Position numbers and translations under genes: made by a program
From: an uncultured Myxococcaceae bacterium
GTDB taxonomy: Bacteria > Myxococcota_A > Polyangia > Polyangiales > Ga0077539
Direction: 5' to 3'
DNA length: 50,470 nt
NCBI GenBank assembly: GCA_945952225.1
Contig: CAMFHP010000056.1
Coordinates: forward strand, 1-50,470
The notes under the pieces: generated by a model
Databases searched by the model: none
Told to the model about the DNA's origin: nothing
The model's input: only the letters and a program-made list of their open reading frames with translations
Part shown: positions 1-8,667 of the stretch, piece after piece
Position numbering within the stretch: the first letter of the stretch is position 1
Layout: each line of letters starts with the position of its first letter

Positions 1-1
1 T

Positions 2-110
2 GCGAAGCCCGCGGCACCGGCGCGCGCGCCTGCCCCTGCGAAGCCCGCGGCAGCGCCGTCGAAGCCCGCGGCGCCCAAGTCGTCACCGCCCGCTGCGAAG
101 CCCGCCGTGG
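2..110 (+). repeat. low-complexity AKPAAP-coding repeat
   Basis: The unit gcgaagcccgcggca and close variants recur about four times within the first 110 bases and encode the AKPA-type linker of the partial gene. Such degenerate in-frame repeats usually arise by slippage and mark a flexible linker. Confidence 0.6.
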
Positions 111-400
111 CCCCGTCGCGCGCCGCCGAGACGCCGTCCGCGAAGCCTGCGCACACCTCGATCCTCGACGACGAAGAGGACGATCAGACGAACCCCGGCA
201 TCTCTCCGCAGGCCATTCAGGCGATGGCCGCGTCGCGCCCGAAGCCCCCGGTGCACGCAGCCCTGCGTGTGGCGCTTTCGAAGGGTGCTGCGGGGGTGAC
301 GGCGCGTGTGATCGAGCGCGACGGGCTGCGTCCCGGTGAGGTCGAGGTGATGGTCGTCGGACTGGCGCCCGACGCCGACCTCGCGGCCCTCTTCGGTTAG
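2..400 (+). CDS. C-terminal part of an Ala/Pro/Lys-rich protein, start outside window
   Basis: An open frame enters from the left edge and stops with TAG at 398-400. The first ~45 visible residues are a low-complexity linker built from AKPAAP-like units. An acidic patch (DDEEDD) and about 75 residues of ordinary composition follow, ending in a compact segment (VARVIERDGLRPGEVEV-like). No family is recognised. Pro/Ala/Lys linkers of this type are common in myxobacterial proteins, where they join a catalytic or sensor domain to a short C-terminal module; the same may hold here, but the N-terminal domain is not visible. Its stop codon overlaps the stop of the convergent MFS gene (TTAG shared at 397-400). 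Coding status is supported by the sharp composition change and the end-to-end packing with the neighbour. Confidence 0.7.
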   Translation, partial: AKPAAPARAPAPAKPAAAPSKPAAPKSSPPAAKPAVAPSRAAETPSAKPAHTSILDDEEDDQTNPGISPQAIQAMAASRPKPPVHAALRVALSKGAAGVTARVIERDGLRPGEVEVMVVGLAPDADLAALFG

Positions 401-1623
401 TGGGTGGGCATGGCCGCGGGCTGCGCGGCGGCCTCGCGCGTGCGGCGCTCGACGAAGAGCATCAGCACCGGCAGCGTCGCGATCATCGCGATCGAGAACC
501 ACGCGAGCGTGTCGACGTGGAGCAGCCGACCCTGCGCCGTCTCGACGAGAATCTGCGACGAGAGGCCCGCGCCCACCGCCGACGCCGCGTGCTGCGCCGC
601 GCTCTGGATCGACAGGAAGCGCGCGCGCTCCGCCGGTCGCGGCACCCGTGACGTGAGGGTGTTGTAGGCCACGTTGCGGAGCCCGTTGCAGGCCATGAAG
701 CCCACGAAGATCGCGAGCACCGGCGCGGCCGGCGGCATCGCGACGAAGCCCGCCCAAATCACCAGCATCGTGAGCGCGGTGCCCACCGTCGACACCGGCG
801 TCGAGCCGAAGCGGTCGACGAGCCAGCCCGCGAGGCGGAGCATCACGAAGCTCACGATTCCACCGTAGAAATAGAGCGATTCGATGGAGTCGCGGGGATA
901 GCCCAGGTTGCGCTGCAGGTGCGCCGAGATGTTCGGAATGAGCGCGAACATCCCCACCGTCGCGGTCACCGTCATCGCGTACGAGAGCAGCACCACGGGG
1001 CGCGAGAACATCTCGCGGAACGACACCGGCGATTTCGACTCGGCCTTCGCGAGGTGGCCGCGCATCGAGGGCAGCAGCGCGATGGCGAGCGCGGCGATCA
1101 CGAGCCCCATCGCGCCCACGGTGAAGAAGGGCATGCGCCACCCGCCGAGGCGCGCGAGCTTGAGGCCCGCGGGCACGCCCAGCACCGAGGCCATCGAGAA
1201 CGCGCCCATCACCGCGCCCATGGCCTTGCCGCGGCGCTCGGGCGGCACGGTGTCGGTCACGATCGACATGGCCACCGAGGTCGCGGGGCCGCCGAACGCG
1301 CCCGCCACGACGCGCGCGAGGAGCAGCGAGGGGAGGCCCACCGCGGCGCCGCCGAGGAGCGTGCCGATCACCAGGCCGAGCATGGTGACGCCGAGCGCGC
1401 TCCGTCGGTCGTAGCGGTCGAGCACGAGCGAGCCCGCGAGGCCCGTCACACAGGCCGCGGCGGTGTAGGCGCCGCCGATGAGTCCGAGCTGCGAGGCCTT
1501 GATGTGAAGCGCCTGGGCGAAGTCGGGGCCCATGGGCATCACCATCATGAAGTCGAGGATGTTCACGAACTGAACGGCCCCGACGAGAAAGACGATCGTG
1601 CGTTCCGACGGCGTGCGGCTCAC
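397..1623 (-). CDS. MFS transporter, DHA1-like drug or sugar exporter family
   Basis: A 408-residue polytopic membrane protein with about 12 hydrophobic segments, the usual MFS size. The loop between helices 2 and 3 carries the MFS motif A in the form GSLVLDRYDRRS, and a second charged loop (PPERRGKAMG) follows helix 4-5. The start region (VQFVNILDFMMVMPMGPDF) resembles the AraJ/YdhP-type DHA1 exporters. The substrate cannot be read from the sequence. The start codon is GTG. A hairpin lies about 10 bases upstream and its 3' arm contains the only Shine-Dalgarno-like stretch, so initiation may be structure-limited. The gene follows the RamB-like regulator on the same strand with a 99-base gap. 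Its stop codon overlaps that of the convergent partial gene. Confidence 0.88.
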   Translation of the reverse strand: MSRTPSERTIVFLVGAVQFVNILDFMMVMPMGPDFAQALHIKASQLGLIGGAYTAAACVTGLAGSLVLDRYDRRSALGVTMLGLVIGTLLGGAAVGLPSLLLARVVAGAFGGPATSVAMSIVTDTVPPERRGKAMGAVMGAFSMASVLGVPAGLKLARLGGWRMPFFTVGAMGLVIAALAIALLPSMRGHLAKAESKSPVSFREMFSRPVVLLSYAMTVTATVGMFALIPNISAHLQRNLGYPRDSIESLYFYGGIVSFVMLRLAGWLVDRFGSTPVSTVGTALTMLVIWAGFVAMPPAAPVLAIFVGFMACNGLRNVAYNTLTSRVPRPAERARFLSIQSAAQHAASAVGAGLSSQILVETAQGRLLHVDTLAWFSIAMIATLPVLMLFVERRTREAAAQPAAMPTH

Positions 1624-1633
1624 GGAGGATTCT

Positions 1634-1658
1634 CGGCTCCCGGTGCGTGGTGGAGCCG
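1634..1658 (-). promoter_or_regulatory. hairpin in front of the MFS gene
   Basis: CGGCTCC (1634-1640) and GGAGCCG (1652-1658) are perfect complements around an 11-base loop. On the minus strand the hairpin lies between the regulator stop (1723) and the MFS start (1623). There is no T-tract. The 3' arm in transcript sense includes the GGGAG that would be the ribosome-binding site, so it could act as a weak terminator for the upstream gene or as a translational lid. Its function is inferred only. Confidence 0.4.
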
Positions 1659-1722
1659 CGGAGTGTGGGCGCGGCGGCGAGCGATGTCACCGCGCGACCG
1701 CGCAACCCGCGGGGCTCCCGAT

Positions 1723-3180
1723 TCACGCGCGCGAGGTGCCCGCGTAGAGCGAGAGGCGGCGCACGTTCTCGTCGATGTGCAGCGCCTGACGCAACGACGG
1801 AAACGCCCGCTGCGCGCAGTCGGGACGCTCGCACACGCGGCACGTCACACCCACCGGCGTGGCCGTCGCGTTGGCCGTGAGATCGATGCCGTCGGAGTAC
1901 ACGAGCTCGTGCGCGTGCTCGACGCGGCACCCGAGCCCGATGGCCTGCACGGGCTGCTGGTCGTGGTAGCCGAGCGAGTCCTTCTGGAGCGTGCGCGCGA
2001 TGCAGAAGTAGGCCGACCCGTCGGGCATGCGCGAGACCTGGAGGCGGATCATTCCCGGCGTGAGAAACGCTGCGAAGACGTTCCACCGCGGGCACGCGCC
2101 GGCGAAGCGCGCGATGCGAATGCCCGAGGCCGAGAAGCGCTTCGAGATGTTCCCCGCGACGTCGATGCGGATCATGTGAAAGGGCACGCCCTCGGAGCCT
2201 CGCCTGCGCAGCGTGGTGAACCGATGACACACCTGCTCGAAGCCCACGCGAAACCGTCGGCCCACCACGTCGACGTCGTAGCGCTCGCTGCGCGCGGCCT
2301 GGAGAAAGGGCTCGTACGGCATGAGCACCGCGCCCGCGAAGTAGTTGGCGAGCGCCGCCCGCGCGAGGGCCCGCGACTCGGGCGAGGCCAGCACCGCGTC
2401 GTCGGCGAGCCGGTCGAGCGTCTCGTGCGCCTCGAGCAGCCCGATCTGGTGCGCCATCTGGAACGTGCGCGAGCGCGTCGGCAGAAGCTCCGAGAGGTGC
2501 AGCACACGCCGCACGGGATCGAAGCGCCGCAGCGTCTCGCGCCCCTCGCTCGACCGCACGATCGCCACCTCGACGCGGTGCTTCTTTTCGAGGTGCCGCG
2601 CGAGCCCCTGCTGGATGCTGTCGGTCTCCAGCCGCGCGTCGCGCCACACGCGCTCGGCCAGCAGCTCCAGCTCGGGAAAGTGGTTCATCTGCCGCTGGAT
2701 GTGGTCGTTCACATCTTCCGACGGAGAGCGCAGCGTGGCGTCTCCGGCGCTCTCCTGCCCGGCCTCGGCGAGGCGCTGCGCAAAGGTGTCGGCGCTCTCG
2801 CGGGCCTTCGTGTACGCGCGGTAGAGCCGCAGCGTCTCGCGGGCCACCGCGGGCGACGCGCTCACGAACTCGCGCACGTCGGCGTCCTTGAGCTCCGTCG
2901 CCTCGAAGAGCGGATCGGAGAACGCCTCGAGCAGCTCGCTCACGAGCCGCGCGTCGTCGTCGGCCACGAACTCCCGCAGGTCGATGCCGAACACCTGCGC
3001 GAGCCGCAGCAGCAGCGGCGATGGCAACGGACGCCGGTCGTTCTCGATGAGGTTCAGGTAGCTCGCCGACACGTCGAGGCGCGCGGCCAGTTCGGCCTGC
3101 GACCACGATGCGCGACGACGCAACGCGCGCACCTTTCCCCCGAGCTTCAGCGAATCGCGTGCGGTCTTTCGTGCGGCCAC
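1723..3180 (-). CDS. XRE-family regulator of RamB/ScfR type (HTH + ImmA/IrrE-like + DUF2083)
   Basis: A 485-residue regulator. Residues ~15-70 form an XRE helix-turn-helix (SQAELAARLDVSASYLNLIE). A central ImmA/IrrE-like region follows, then a C-terminal DUF2083 domain with the family-typical block CRVCERPDCAQRAFPSL near residue 450. Proteins of this architecture (RamB in corynebacteria and mycobacteria, ScfR-type short-chain-acyl regulators) control acetate, glyoxylate and propionate genes. Here the gene is divergent from aceB-aceA, which makes a role in the glyoxylate shunt very likely. Start: a TTG at 3201 would precede the predicted transcription start, while GTG at 3180 has GGGAG six bases upstream, so 3180 is preferred. 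The promoter spacer contains a palindrome, consistent with autoregulation. Whether it binds acyl-CoA or another effector is not visible. Confidence 0.88.
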   Translation of the reverse strand: MAARKTARDSLKLGGKVRALRRRASWSQAELAARLDVSASYLNLIENDRRPLPSPLLLRLAQVFGIDLREFVADDDARLVSELLEAFSDPLFEATELKDADVREFVSASPAVARETLRLYRAYTKARESADTFAQRLAEAGQESAGDATLRSPSEDVNDHIQRQMNHFPELELLAERVWRDARLETDSIQQGLARHLEKKHRVEVAIVRSSEGRETLRRFDPVRRVLHLSELLPTRSRTFQMAHQIGLLEAHETLDRLADDAVLASPESRALARAALANYFAGAVLMPYEPFLQAARSERYDVDVVGRRFRVGFEQVCHRFTTLRRRGSEGVPFHMIRIDVAGNISKRFSASGIRIARFAGACPRWNVFAAFLTPGMIRLQVSRMPDGSAYFCIARTLQKDSLGYHDQQPVQAIGLGCRVEHAHELVYSDGIDLTANATATPVGVTCRVCERPDCAQRAFPSLRQALHIDENVRRLSLYAGTSRA

Positions 3181-3205
3181 GGACACCTCCCGATCTGTCA
3201 ACGGA

Positions 3206-3234
3206 TTTACAACATGACAGCCGCGTCATGACAA
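3206..3234 (-). promoter_or_regulatory. sigma70-like promoter of the RamB-like gene
   Basis: Read on the minus strand: TTGTCA (3234-3229, five of six consensus bases), a 17-base spacer, then TGTAAA (3211-3206, four of six). Transcription would begin near 3199, just upstream of the GTG start at 3180. In this GC-rich sequence it is one of the better promoter matches. Confidence 0.6.
3213..3230. promoter_or_regulatory. operator-like dyad CATGAC-N6-GTCATG
   Basis: Perfect 6-bp arms with a 6-bp spacer. The dyad fills the spacer between the -35 and -10 elements of the regulator promoter, where a bound dimer would block its own transcription. It is a candidate binding site for the RamB-like protein, but no footprint or known consensus supports this. 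Confidence 0.5.
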
Positions 3235-3247
3235 CGCTGTGACAGCG
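3235..3247. promoter_or_regulatory. second dyad CGCTGT-G-ACAGCG, overlapping possible aceB -35
   Basis: Perfect 6-bp arms around one base, only 4 bp from the first dyad. It overlaps GTGACA (3239-3244), which with a 17-base spacer leads to TATCGC (3262-3267), a weak candidate promoter for aceB. All three TGACA copies in this region (starting 3215, 3229 and 3240) sit in or beside the dyads. Position suggests control of aceBA; the -10 match is poor. Confidence 0.4.
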
Positions 3248-3327
3248 GTTTCCAAGGGACTTATCGCGCTTCGTTGACGCGCTGTGAACGGGAGGTGATG
3301 TTCGCGCACCACCGAGGGCGAACGACG

Positions 3328-4932
3328 ATGACGACGACCGCAGCAACCGTTCCTGGCGTCGAGGTGAAGGGCGCGCTCCGCGACCGCTTCGACGAGGTGC
3401 TCACCCCCGCGGCGCTGGCCTTCGTGGCCGATCTGGTGCGCACCTTCGGGCCGCGCGTGGATGCGCTCCTCGACGCGCGCCGCGCACGTCAATCGGGCTT
3501 CGACTCGGGCGAGGGGTGGGGCTTTCTCGCAGAGACCGCCGACGTGCGCGCGGGCGAGTGGAAGGTCGCGCCGCTGCCGCCCGCGCTCCTCGATCGACGC
3601 GTGGAGATCACCGGCCCCGTCGACCGCAAGATGATCATCAACGCGCTGAACTCCGGCGCGAACGTGTTCATGGCCGACTTCGAGGATTCGAACTCGCCCA
3701 CGTGGGAGAACGTGATCGCGGGGCAGGTGAACCTCGCCGACGCCGTGCGCCGCACGATCACGTACACGGCGCCGGAGAGCGGCCGTCGCTACGCGCTGAA
3801 TGAGCGCACCGCGACGTTGCTGGTGCGGCCGCGCGGATGGCACCTGCGCGAGCGCCACGTCACCGTCGACGGGCGCGACGTGCCCGCGGGGCTCTTCGAC
3901 TTCGGGCTGTTCTTCTTCCACAACGGGAAGGAGCAGCTCGCGCGCGGCGTCGGCCCGTACTTCTACCTCCCGAAGATGGAGCACCACGCCGAGGCGCAGC
4001 TCTGGAACGACGTGTTCCTTCGCGCGCAGGAGGCGCTCGGCATCGCGCGCGGAACGATCAAGGCCACGGTGCTCATCGAGACGCTGCCCGCGGCCTTTCA
4101 GATGGACGAGATCCTCTACGCGCTGCGCGAGCACTCGTCGGGGCTCAACTGCGGCCGCTGGGACTACATCTTCAGCTTCATCAAGAAGCGCGCGAACGAC
4201 GCCTCGGCGCTGCTCCCCGACCGCGCGCAGGTGACGATGGATCGCGCGTTCCTCCGCGCGTACTCGCTGCTGCTCATCAAGACCTGCCACCGCCGCGGCG
4301 TGCACGCGATGGGCGGCATGGCCGCGCAGATTCCGATCAAAGACGACCCCGCGGCCAACGAGCAGGCGCTCGCCCGCGTGCGCGCCGACAAGCTCCGCGA
4401 GGTCACCGACGGCCACGACGGAACGTGGGTCGCGCACCCCGGGCTCGTGGGCATCGCGCGAGAGATCTTCGACGCCCACATGAAGGGCCCGAACCAGATC
4501 GACCGCACGCGCGACGACGTGAGCGTCACGCGCGAACAGCTCCTCGAAGTGCACGACGGCGTGCGCACCGACGCGGGCCTCCGACACAACCTCCGCGTGG
4601 GCGTGCAGTACCTCGAAGCCTGGCTCCGAGGGAACGGCTGCGTGCCGCTCTACAACCTCATGGAAGACGCGGCCACCGCGGAGATCTCGCGCGCCCAGGT
4701 CTGGCAGTGGGTGCGCTACGGCGTGACCACCGACGACGGCCGCGCGGTCACCGCAGCGCGCTTCCGCGAAGCCCTCCGCGAGGAGATGGCCCGCGTGCGG
4801 CTCGAGGTCGGAGAGGCACGCTTCACGCAGGGACGCTTCGAAGAGGCCAGCGCGCTCTTCGAACAGCTCTCGCTCGCGCCGACCTTCGAAGACTTCCTGA
4901 CGCTGCCTGCCTACGGGCTGCTGCGCGACTGA
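3328..4932 (+). CDS. aceB: malate synthase A
   Basis: 534 residues, matching the ~533-residue malate synthase A family. It condenses glyoxylate with acetyl-CoA to malate, the second step of the cytoplasmic glyoxylate shunt. The family signature is present ([16 protein letters not shown]), as is the active-site arginine context RPRGWHL and the KMEHH segment. The start ATG at 3328 has GAGGG nine bases upstream; ATG 3298 and TTG 3274 in the same frame are less likely because of ribosome-site spacing and protein length. aceA follows after 59 bases on the same strand, indicating one operon, and the RamB-like regulator is divergent. Confidence 0.96.
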   Translation: MTTTAATVPGVEVKGALRDRFDEVLTPAALAFVADLVRTFGPRVDALLDARRARQSGFDSGEGWGFLAETADVRAGEWKVAPLPPALLDRRVEITGPVDRKMIINALNSGANVFMADFEDSNSPTWENVIAGQVNLADAVRRTITYTAPESGRRYALNERTATLLVRPRGWHLRERHVTVDGRDVPAGLFDFGLFFFHNGKEQLARGVGPYFYLPKMEHHAEAQLWNDVFLRAQEALGIARGTIKATVLIETLPAAFQMDEILYALREHSSGLNCGRWDYIFSFIKKRANDASALLPDRAQVTMDRAFLRAYSLLLIKTCHRRGVHAMGGMAAQIPIKDDPAANEQALARVRADKLREVTDGHDGTWVAHPGLVGIAREIFDAHMKGPNQIDRTRDDVSVTREQLLEVHDGVRTDAGLRHNLRVGVQYLEAWLRGNGCVPLYNLMEDAATAEISRAQVWQWVRYGVTTDDGRAVTAARFREALREEMARVRLEVGEARFTQGRFEEASALFEQLSLAPTFEDFLTLPAYGLLRD

Positions 4933-4991
4933 TCCCCACCACGACGACCCGCGACGCACAACGCCGCCGACACGACCGAGGAGACGACACG

Positions 4992-6281
4992 ATGAGCACC
5001 GAACGCACCGAGACGAAGTCTGCCGCCGCCGTGGTTTCGAACGCGCCCGAGGGCCGCTGGGCGGGCATCACGCGCCCGTACTCCGCCGCCGATGTCGAGC
5101 GCCTCCGCGGGAGCGTGCGCATCGAACACACGCTCGCCCAGCTCGGCGCGCGCCGTCTGTGGAAGCTCATGCACGAAGAGCCCTTCGTCGCCGCCCTCGG
5201 CGCGCTCACGGGCAACCAGGCCGTGCAGCAGGTCCGCGCGGGCCTCAAGGCGATCTACCTCTCGGGCTGGCAGGTCGCCGCCGACGCGAACACCGCGGGC
5301 GAGATGTACCCCGACCAGTCGCTCTACCCCGTCGACAGCGTTCCCAACGTGGTGAAGAAGATCAACCAGTCGCTCGCGCGCGCCGACCAGATCGACCACT
5401 CCGAGGGCAAGCACGACATCCACTGGTTCGCGCCCATCATGGCCGACGCCGAGGCGGGCTTCGGCGGGCCGCTCAACGCGTACGAGCTCATGCGCCACAT
5501 GATCGAGGCGGGCGCCGCGGGCGTTCACTTCGAAGACCAGCTCGCGGCCGAGAAGAAGTGCGGCCACATGGGCGGCAAGGTGCTCGTGCCCACGTCGCAG
5601 TTCATCCGCACGCTCGTCGCCGCGCGCCTCGCCGCCGACGTGATGGACGTGCCCACCGTGCTCGTCGCCCGCACCGACGCCGACTCGGCGAAGCTGCTCA
5701 CGAGCGACATCGACGAGCGCGACCACGCGTTCATCGACCGCTCGAAGGGACGCACCGCCGAGGGCTTCTTCACCCTCAAGGGCGGCATCGACTGCGCCGT
5801 CGCGCGCGCCATCGCCTACGCCCCCTACGCCGACGTGTGCTGGTGCGAGACCTCGAAGCCCGACCTCGAAGAAGCGAAGGCCTTCGCCGAGGGCGTTCAC
5901 AAGCGCTTCCCGGGCAAGCTCCTCGCGTACAACTGCTCGCCCAGCTTCAACTGGAAGAAGCACCTCGACGAGGCCACCATCGCGAAGTTCCAGCGCGAGC
6001 TCGGGGCCATGGGATACAAGTTCCAGTTCGTCACGCTCGCGGGCTTCCACACGCTGAACCTCGCGATGTTCAACCTCGCGCACGAGTACAAGACTCGCGG
6101 CATGGCGGCGTACACCGAGGTGCAGACCGCCGAGTTCGCGGCCGAGAAGAACGGCTTCTCCGCCACGCGCCACCAGCACGAGGTCGGTACGGGCTACTTC
6201 GACTCCGTCGCCGAGGTGATCTCCGGCGGCAAGGCCTCGACGCTCGCCCTCGGCGAGAGCACCGAGAAGGCCCAGTTCTGA
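4992..6281 (+). CDS. aceA: isocitrate lyase
   Basis: 429 residues, close to the ~430 of bacterial isocitrate lyases. It cleaves isocitrate to glyoxylate and succinate, bypassing the CO2-releasing TCA steps during growth on acetate or fatty acids. The catalytic signature KKCGHMGGK is intact with the active-site cysteine at residue ~190. Other conserved blocks are visible, for example the metal-binding [10 protein letters not shown] region and CSPSFNWKK near the C-terminus. ATG 4992 is preceded by GAGGAGA at a 7-base spacing. It is the second gene of the aceBA pair. No isocitrate dehydrogenase kinase gene (aceK) is present nearby, so control is likely mainly transcriptional. Confidence 0.97.
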   Translation: MSTERTETKSAAAVVSNAPEGRWAGITRPYSAADVERLRGSVRIEHTLAQLGARRLWKLMHEEPFVAALGALTGNQAVQQVRAGLKAIYLSGWQVAADANTAGEMYPDQSLYPVDSVPNVVKKINQSLARADQIDHSEGKHDIHWFAPIMADAEAGFGGPLNAYELMRHMIEAGAAGVHFEDQLAAEKKCGHMGGKVLVPTSQFIRTLVAARLAADVMDVPTVLVARTDADSAKLLTSDIDERDHAFIDRSKGRTAEGFFTLKGGIDCAVARAIAYAPYADVCWCETSKPDLEEAKAFAEGVHKRFPGKLLAYNCSPSFNWKKHLDEATIAKFQRELGAMGYKFQFVTLAGFHTLNLAMFNLAHEYKTRGMAAYTEVQTAEFAAEKNGFSATRHQHEVGTGYFDSVAEVISGGKASTLALGESTEKAQF

Positions 6282-6300
6282 TCTCGCCCCGCGCGGCGGT

Positions 6301-7800
6301 ATGATCGCCGCCGCGATGGCGACGCACCCACCCCACCACCACCCCGCGCGCCCCGCGCATGCGCTCTCCGCCTCGCTCCTCGCGGGGCTCCAGACCCTCG
6401 CCCTCGCGCTGCCGTCGCCGTACTTCACGCCGCGTCGCGCGCTGCTCGTCGCGCTCGCGCTCACCGCCGCGTCCGCGTTTCCGCTCCGCACGCGCCGCGC
6501 GTGGCACTCGCTCGTCGCCCGCCTCGCGCTCTACGTCGGCGCCCTCTCGGCTGCGGCGCTCACGCTTGGCGCGCCGCCGCACTGGCCCGTCACGCGCCCT
6601 GCGGACGCCGTGTTCTCCGCGGCCCTCGCGCTCTGGATCCTTCACGCGCCGCTCGAACTCACGCGCCACCGCGTCCGCTTCGAACGCACCCCCGACGGCG
6701 CCCTCGACCTCGCCGAGAGCGCCGCGTGGACCGTGCTTCCCACCGCGCTCGTGACCTCGATGGCCCACGCCGCCCGCGCGTGGTCGTGGCACACCGGCGC
6801 GGCCGTCGCATCGGCCCTCACGCTCGCGCTGCCCCTCGTCGCACTCGGCACGTCGTCGGTGCTCCGCGCGCGCCATCGACGTTGGAGCGAGCGCGTGCGC
6901 GCCGACCTCGACCCCGCGTGGCGCCTGGTCGACGAAGCCCTCGTGCCGCGCACCGTCGACGCGCACTACCGCACCGCGCCGCGCGCGCCGACCGTCGCAT
7001 CGTCGACGATCGCGCCGTGGCCTCGCGTGCTGCACCTCGCGAACGTGCCGTGGAGCGTCGGCCTCGTGAGCGCGCTCTGCGCCTCGGTGTTCGGACTGCA
7101 TCCGAGGCTCCCGTCGCCCGACGTCGACCCCGAGGCCCGCGTTGAAGATGCCCTCGCGAGGCTCCACGTGGCGCCGCTGCCGTGTGACCGCGCGCGCACC
7201 GCGACCACGGCGCAGCGCACCTTCGAGCACACCGTGTCGACCGCGGGACGCGAGTCGTCGGATCGCATCACCGTGTGGTCCACGGGCTCGCTCCTCATCG
7301 CGCACCACGACGACGAGGCGGGGCCGCACCACTTTCTCGCGCGCAGGTGCATCGACCGATCGATCGCGGCCACGTGGATCGCCGATCCGCGCCCCGACGC
7401 GATGATCGCGCAGCCCGCGCTCTGGTCGCTCCGTCACGCGCCGCTCGCCTACGAGGTCGCCGACGCCGCGCCGCCCCGATGCGCGCCGCACGAGCGCTGC
7501 GTGCTCGCGATCCACATGCAGGGACACGAGCGATACGGCGTCGACCTCGATCGCGCCGGGCGCTTCGTGTGTCGCAACGGATCGAACGAGGCCGTGCGCG
7601 GCGTCGTCCCCGCGCGTGACGCCGCCGACCTCCTCGACGCGCTCGCCCTCCTCGGCGCGTTGCGCGGACCTCCGTCGCCCGATGCGCGCATCGAGGCGCG
7701 CGTGCGCATGGGCGCCGAGGCGGCCACCCTCGACGCCGCGTTCTACGACAGCGACGCGTCCTTCGAAGCGCTCCGTCGTACGCTCTGCATGGTGCGTTGA
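6301..7800 (+). CDS. unknown membrane protein with Cys-containing C-terminal domain
   Basis: 499 residues with no family recognised. Residues ~20-270 contain about six or seven hydrophobic segments (for example ALLVALALTAASAFPL, AVFSAALALWILHAPL, VPWSVGLVSALCASVFGL). The remaining ~230 residues look soluble and carry six cysteines (PCDRAR, RRCIDR, PRCAPHERCV, FVCRNG, TLCMVR). Evenly spread cysteines after a membrane region suggest an extracytoplasmic, disulfide-bonded domain, but topology is not certain. The start ATG lies 20 bases after aceA with no clear ribosome site; ATG 6316 in the same frame is an alternative. It may be co-transcribed with aceBA. It ends 4 bases from the convergent deacetylase gene. 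Confidence 0.75.
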   Translation: MIAAAMATHPPHHHPARPAHALSASLLAGLQTLALALPSPYFTPRRALLVALALTAASAFPLRTRRAWHSLVARLALYVGALSAAALTLGAPPHWPVTRPADAVFSAALALWILHAPLELTRHRVRFERTPDGALDLAESAAWTVLPTALVTSMAHAARAWSWHTGAAVASALTLALPLVALGTSSVLRARHRRWSERVRADLDPAWRLVDEALVPRTVDAHYRTAPRAPTVASSTIAPWPRVLHLANVPWSVGLVSALCASVFGLHPRLPSPDVDPEARVEDALARLHVAPLPCDRARTATTAQRTFEHTVSTAGRESSDRITVWSTGSLLIAHHDDEAGPHHFLARRCIDRSIAATWIADPRPDAMIAQPALWSLRHAPLAYEVADAAPPRCAPHERCVLAIHMQGHERYGVDLDRAGRFVCRNGSNEAVRGVVPARDAADLLDALALLGALRGPPSPDARIEARVRMGAEAATLDAAFYDSDASFEALRRTLCMVR

Positions 7801-7804
7801 GGCG

Positions 7805-8662
7805 TCACGCGGCGCGCGGGTCGACGGTCAGCAGACCGAGGTCGGCGAGCACGTCGCGGGCGGGTGCGAAGTCGAACTCGCGGAGCAGCGAGGCGAGGCG
7901 CTGCTCGGTCTCGTCGACGTTGCGGTAGCTGCGAAGGGTGGCGATGCGTCCGAGGCCGAAGCGCGGCTGCATGGCGTCGATCTCCCAGGGGTGCAGGTAG
8001 ACCATCGCGGGCGCGTCTCGCATCACCGCGCGCAGCGCGGCGCGGGTGTACGCCATGGGCAGCAGGCGCAGGTATCCGCCGCCGCCCGCGGGGAGGTTGC
8101 GCCCCATCACGCGCACCGTGCTGCTCGGAAACTCCACGAGCCCCGCGCCCGGTCCTTCGGTGATGGCGTGCGGCGCGCGCGGCGCGTCGGGGATGCCGTA
8201 GCGGTCGTGGCGGATCGGAAACACGCTCGCGTCGTAGCGGAAGCCCTCCTCGCGCAGCACCTCGAGCGCCCACAGCGTGTCGCGCACGACGGAGAAGGTC
8301 GGCGCGCGATAGCCCTCCACGCGCACGCCCCCGAGGTCTTCGAGCGCGCGCTTCGCCGTGCGCACGTCGTCGCGAAAGGCCTCCGGGGTCATCTGCGTGA
8401 TCATGCGGTGACCGTCGCCGTGGCACGCGAGCTCGTGGCCCGCCGACACGATGCGACGCACGAGCGCGGGGTGACGACGCGCCACCCATCCCAGCGTGAA
8501 GAAGGTCGCGCGCACGCCTTCGCGGGCGAACAGATCGAGGAGCCGTCCGGTCTGCCACTCGACGCGGCTCTCGAGGCGGTCCCACTCGTCGCGGTCGACG
8601 GCATGCGCGAGGGCTTCGACCTGAAAGTACTCTTCGACGTCGACGGTGAGTGCGTTGCGCAT
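7805..8662 (-). CDS. polysaccharide deacetylase, PEP-CTERM/XrtA locus subfamily
   Basis: 285 residues. It begins with LTVDVEEYFQVEA, the hallmark of the NodB-type deacetylases associated with exosortase loci, and has the metal-binding CHGDGH motif near residue 85. Further conserved parts are EGYRAPTFS, the central FPSSTVRVMG and the C-terminal MVYLHPWEID segment typical of the DUF3473 tail. The family removes N-acetyl groups from exopolysaccharide; no signal peptide is visible, so it probably works on a cytoplasmic or membrane-linked intermediate. The start ATG at 8662 is five bases after the stop of the zinc-ribbon membrane gene, so the two are probably translationally coupled. No exosortase or PEP-CTERM gene lies in the window. 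Confidence 0.9.
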   Translation of the reverse strand: MRNALTVDVEEYFQVEALAHAVDRDEWDRLESRVEWQTGRLLDLFAREGVRATFFTLGWVARRHPALVRRIVSAGHELACHGDGHRMITQMTPEAFRDDVRTAKRALEDLGGVRVEGYRAPTFSVVRDTLWALEVLREEGFRYDASVFPIRHDRYGIPDAPRAPHAITEGPGAGLVEFPSSTVRVMGRNLPAGGGGYLRLLPMAYTRAALRAVMRDAPAMVYLHPWEIDAMQPRFGLGRIATLRSYRNVDETEQRLASLLREFDFAPARDVLADLGLLTVDPRAA

Positions 8663-8667
8663 GGGGC

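Noticed and set aside
83-3346. Long minus-strand frame joining the MFS and regulator regions
   Set aside because: It is an Arg-rich out-of-frame shadow of two well supported genes and has no domain of its own.
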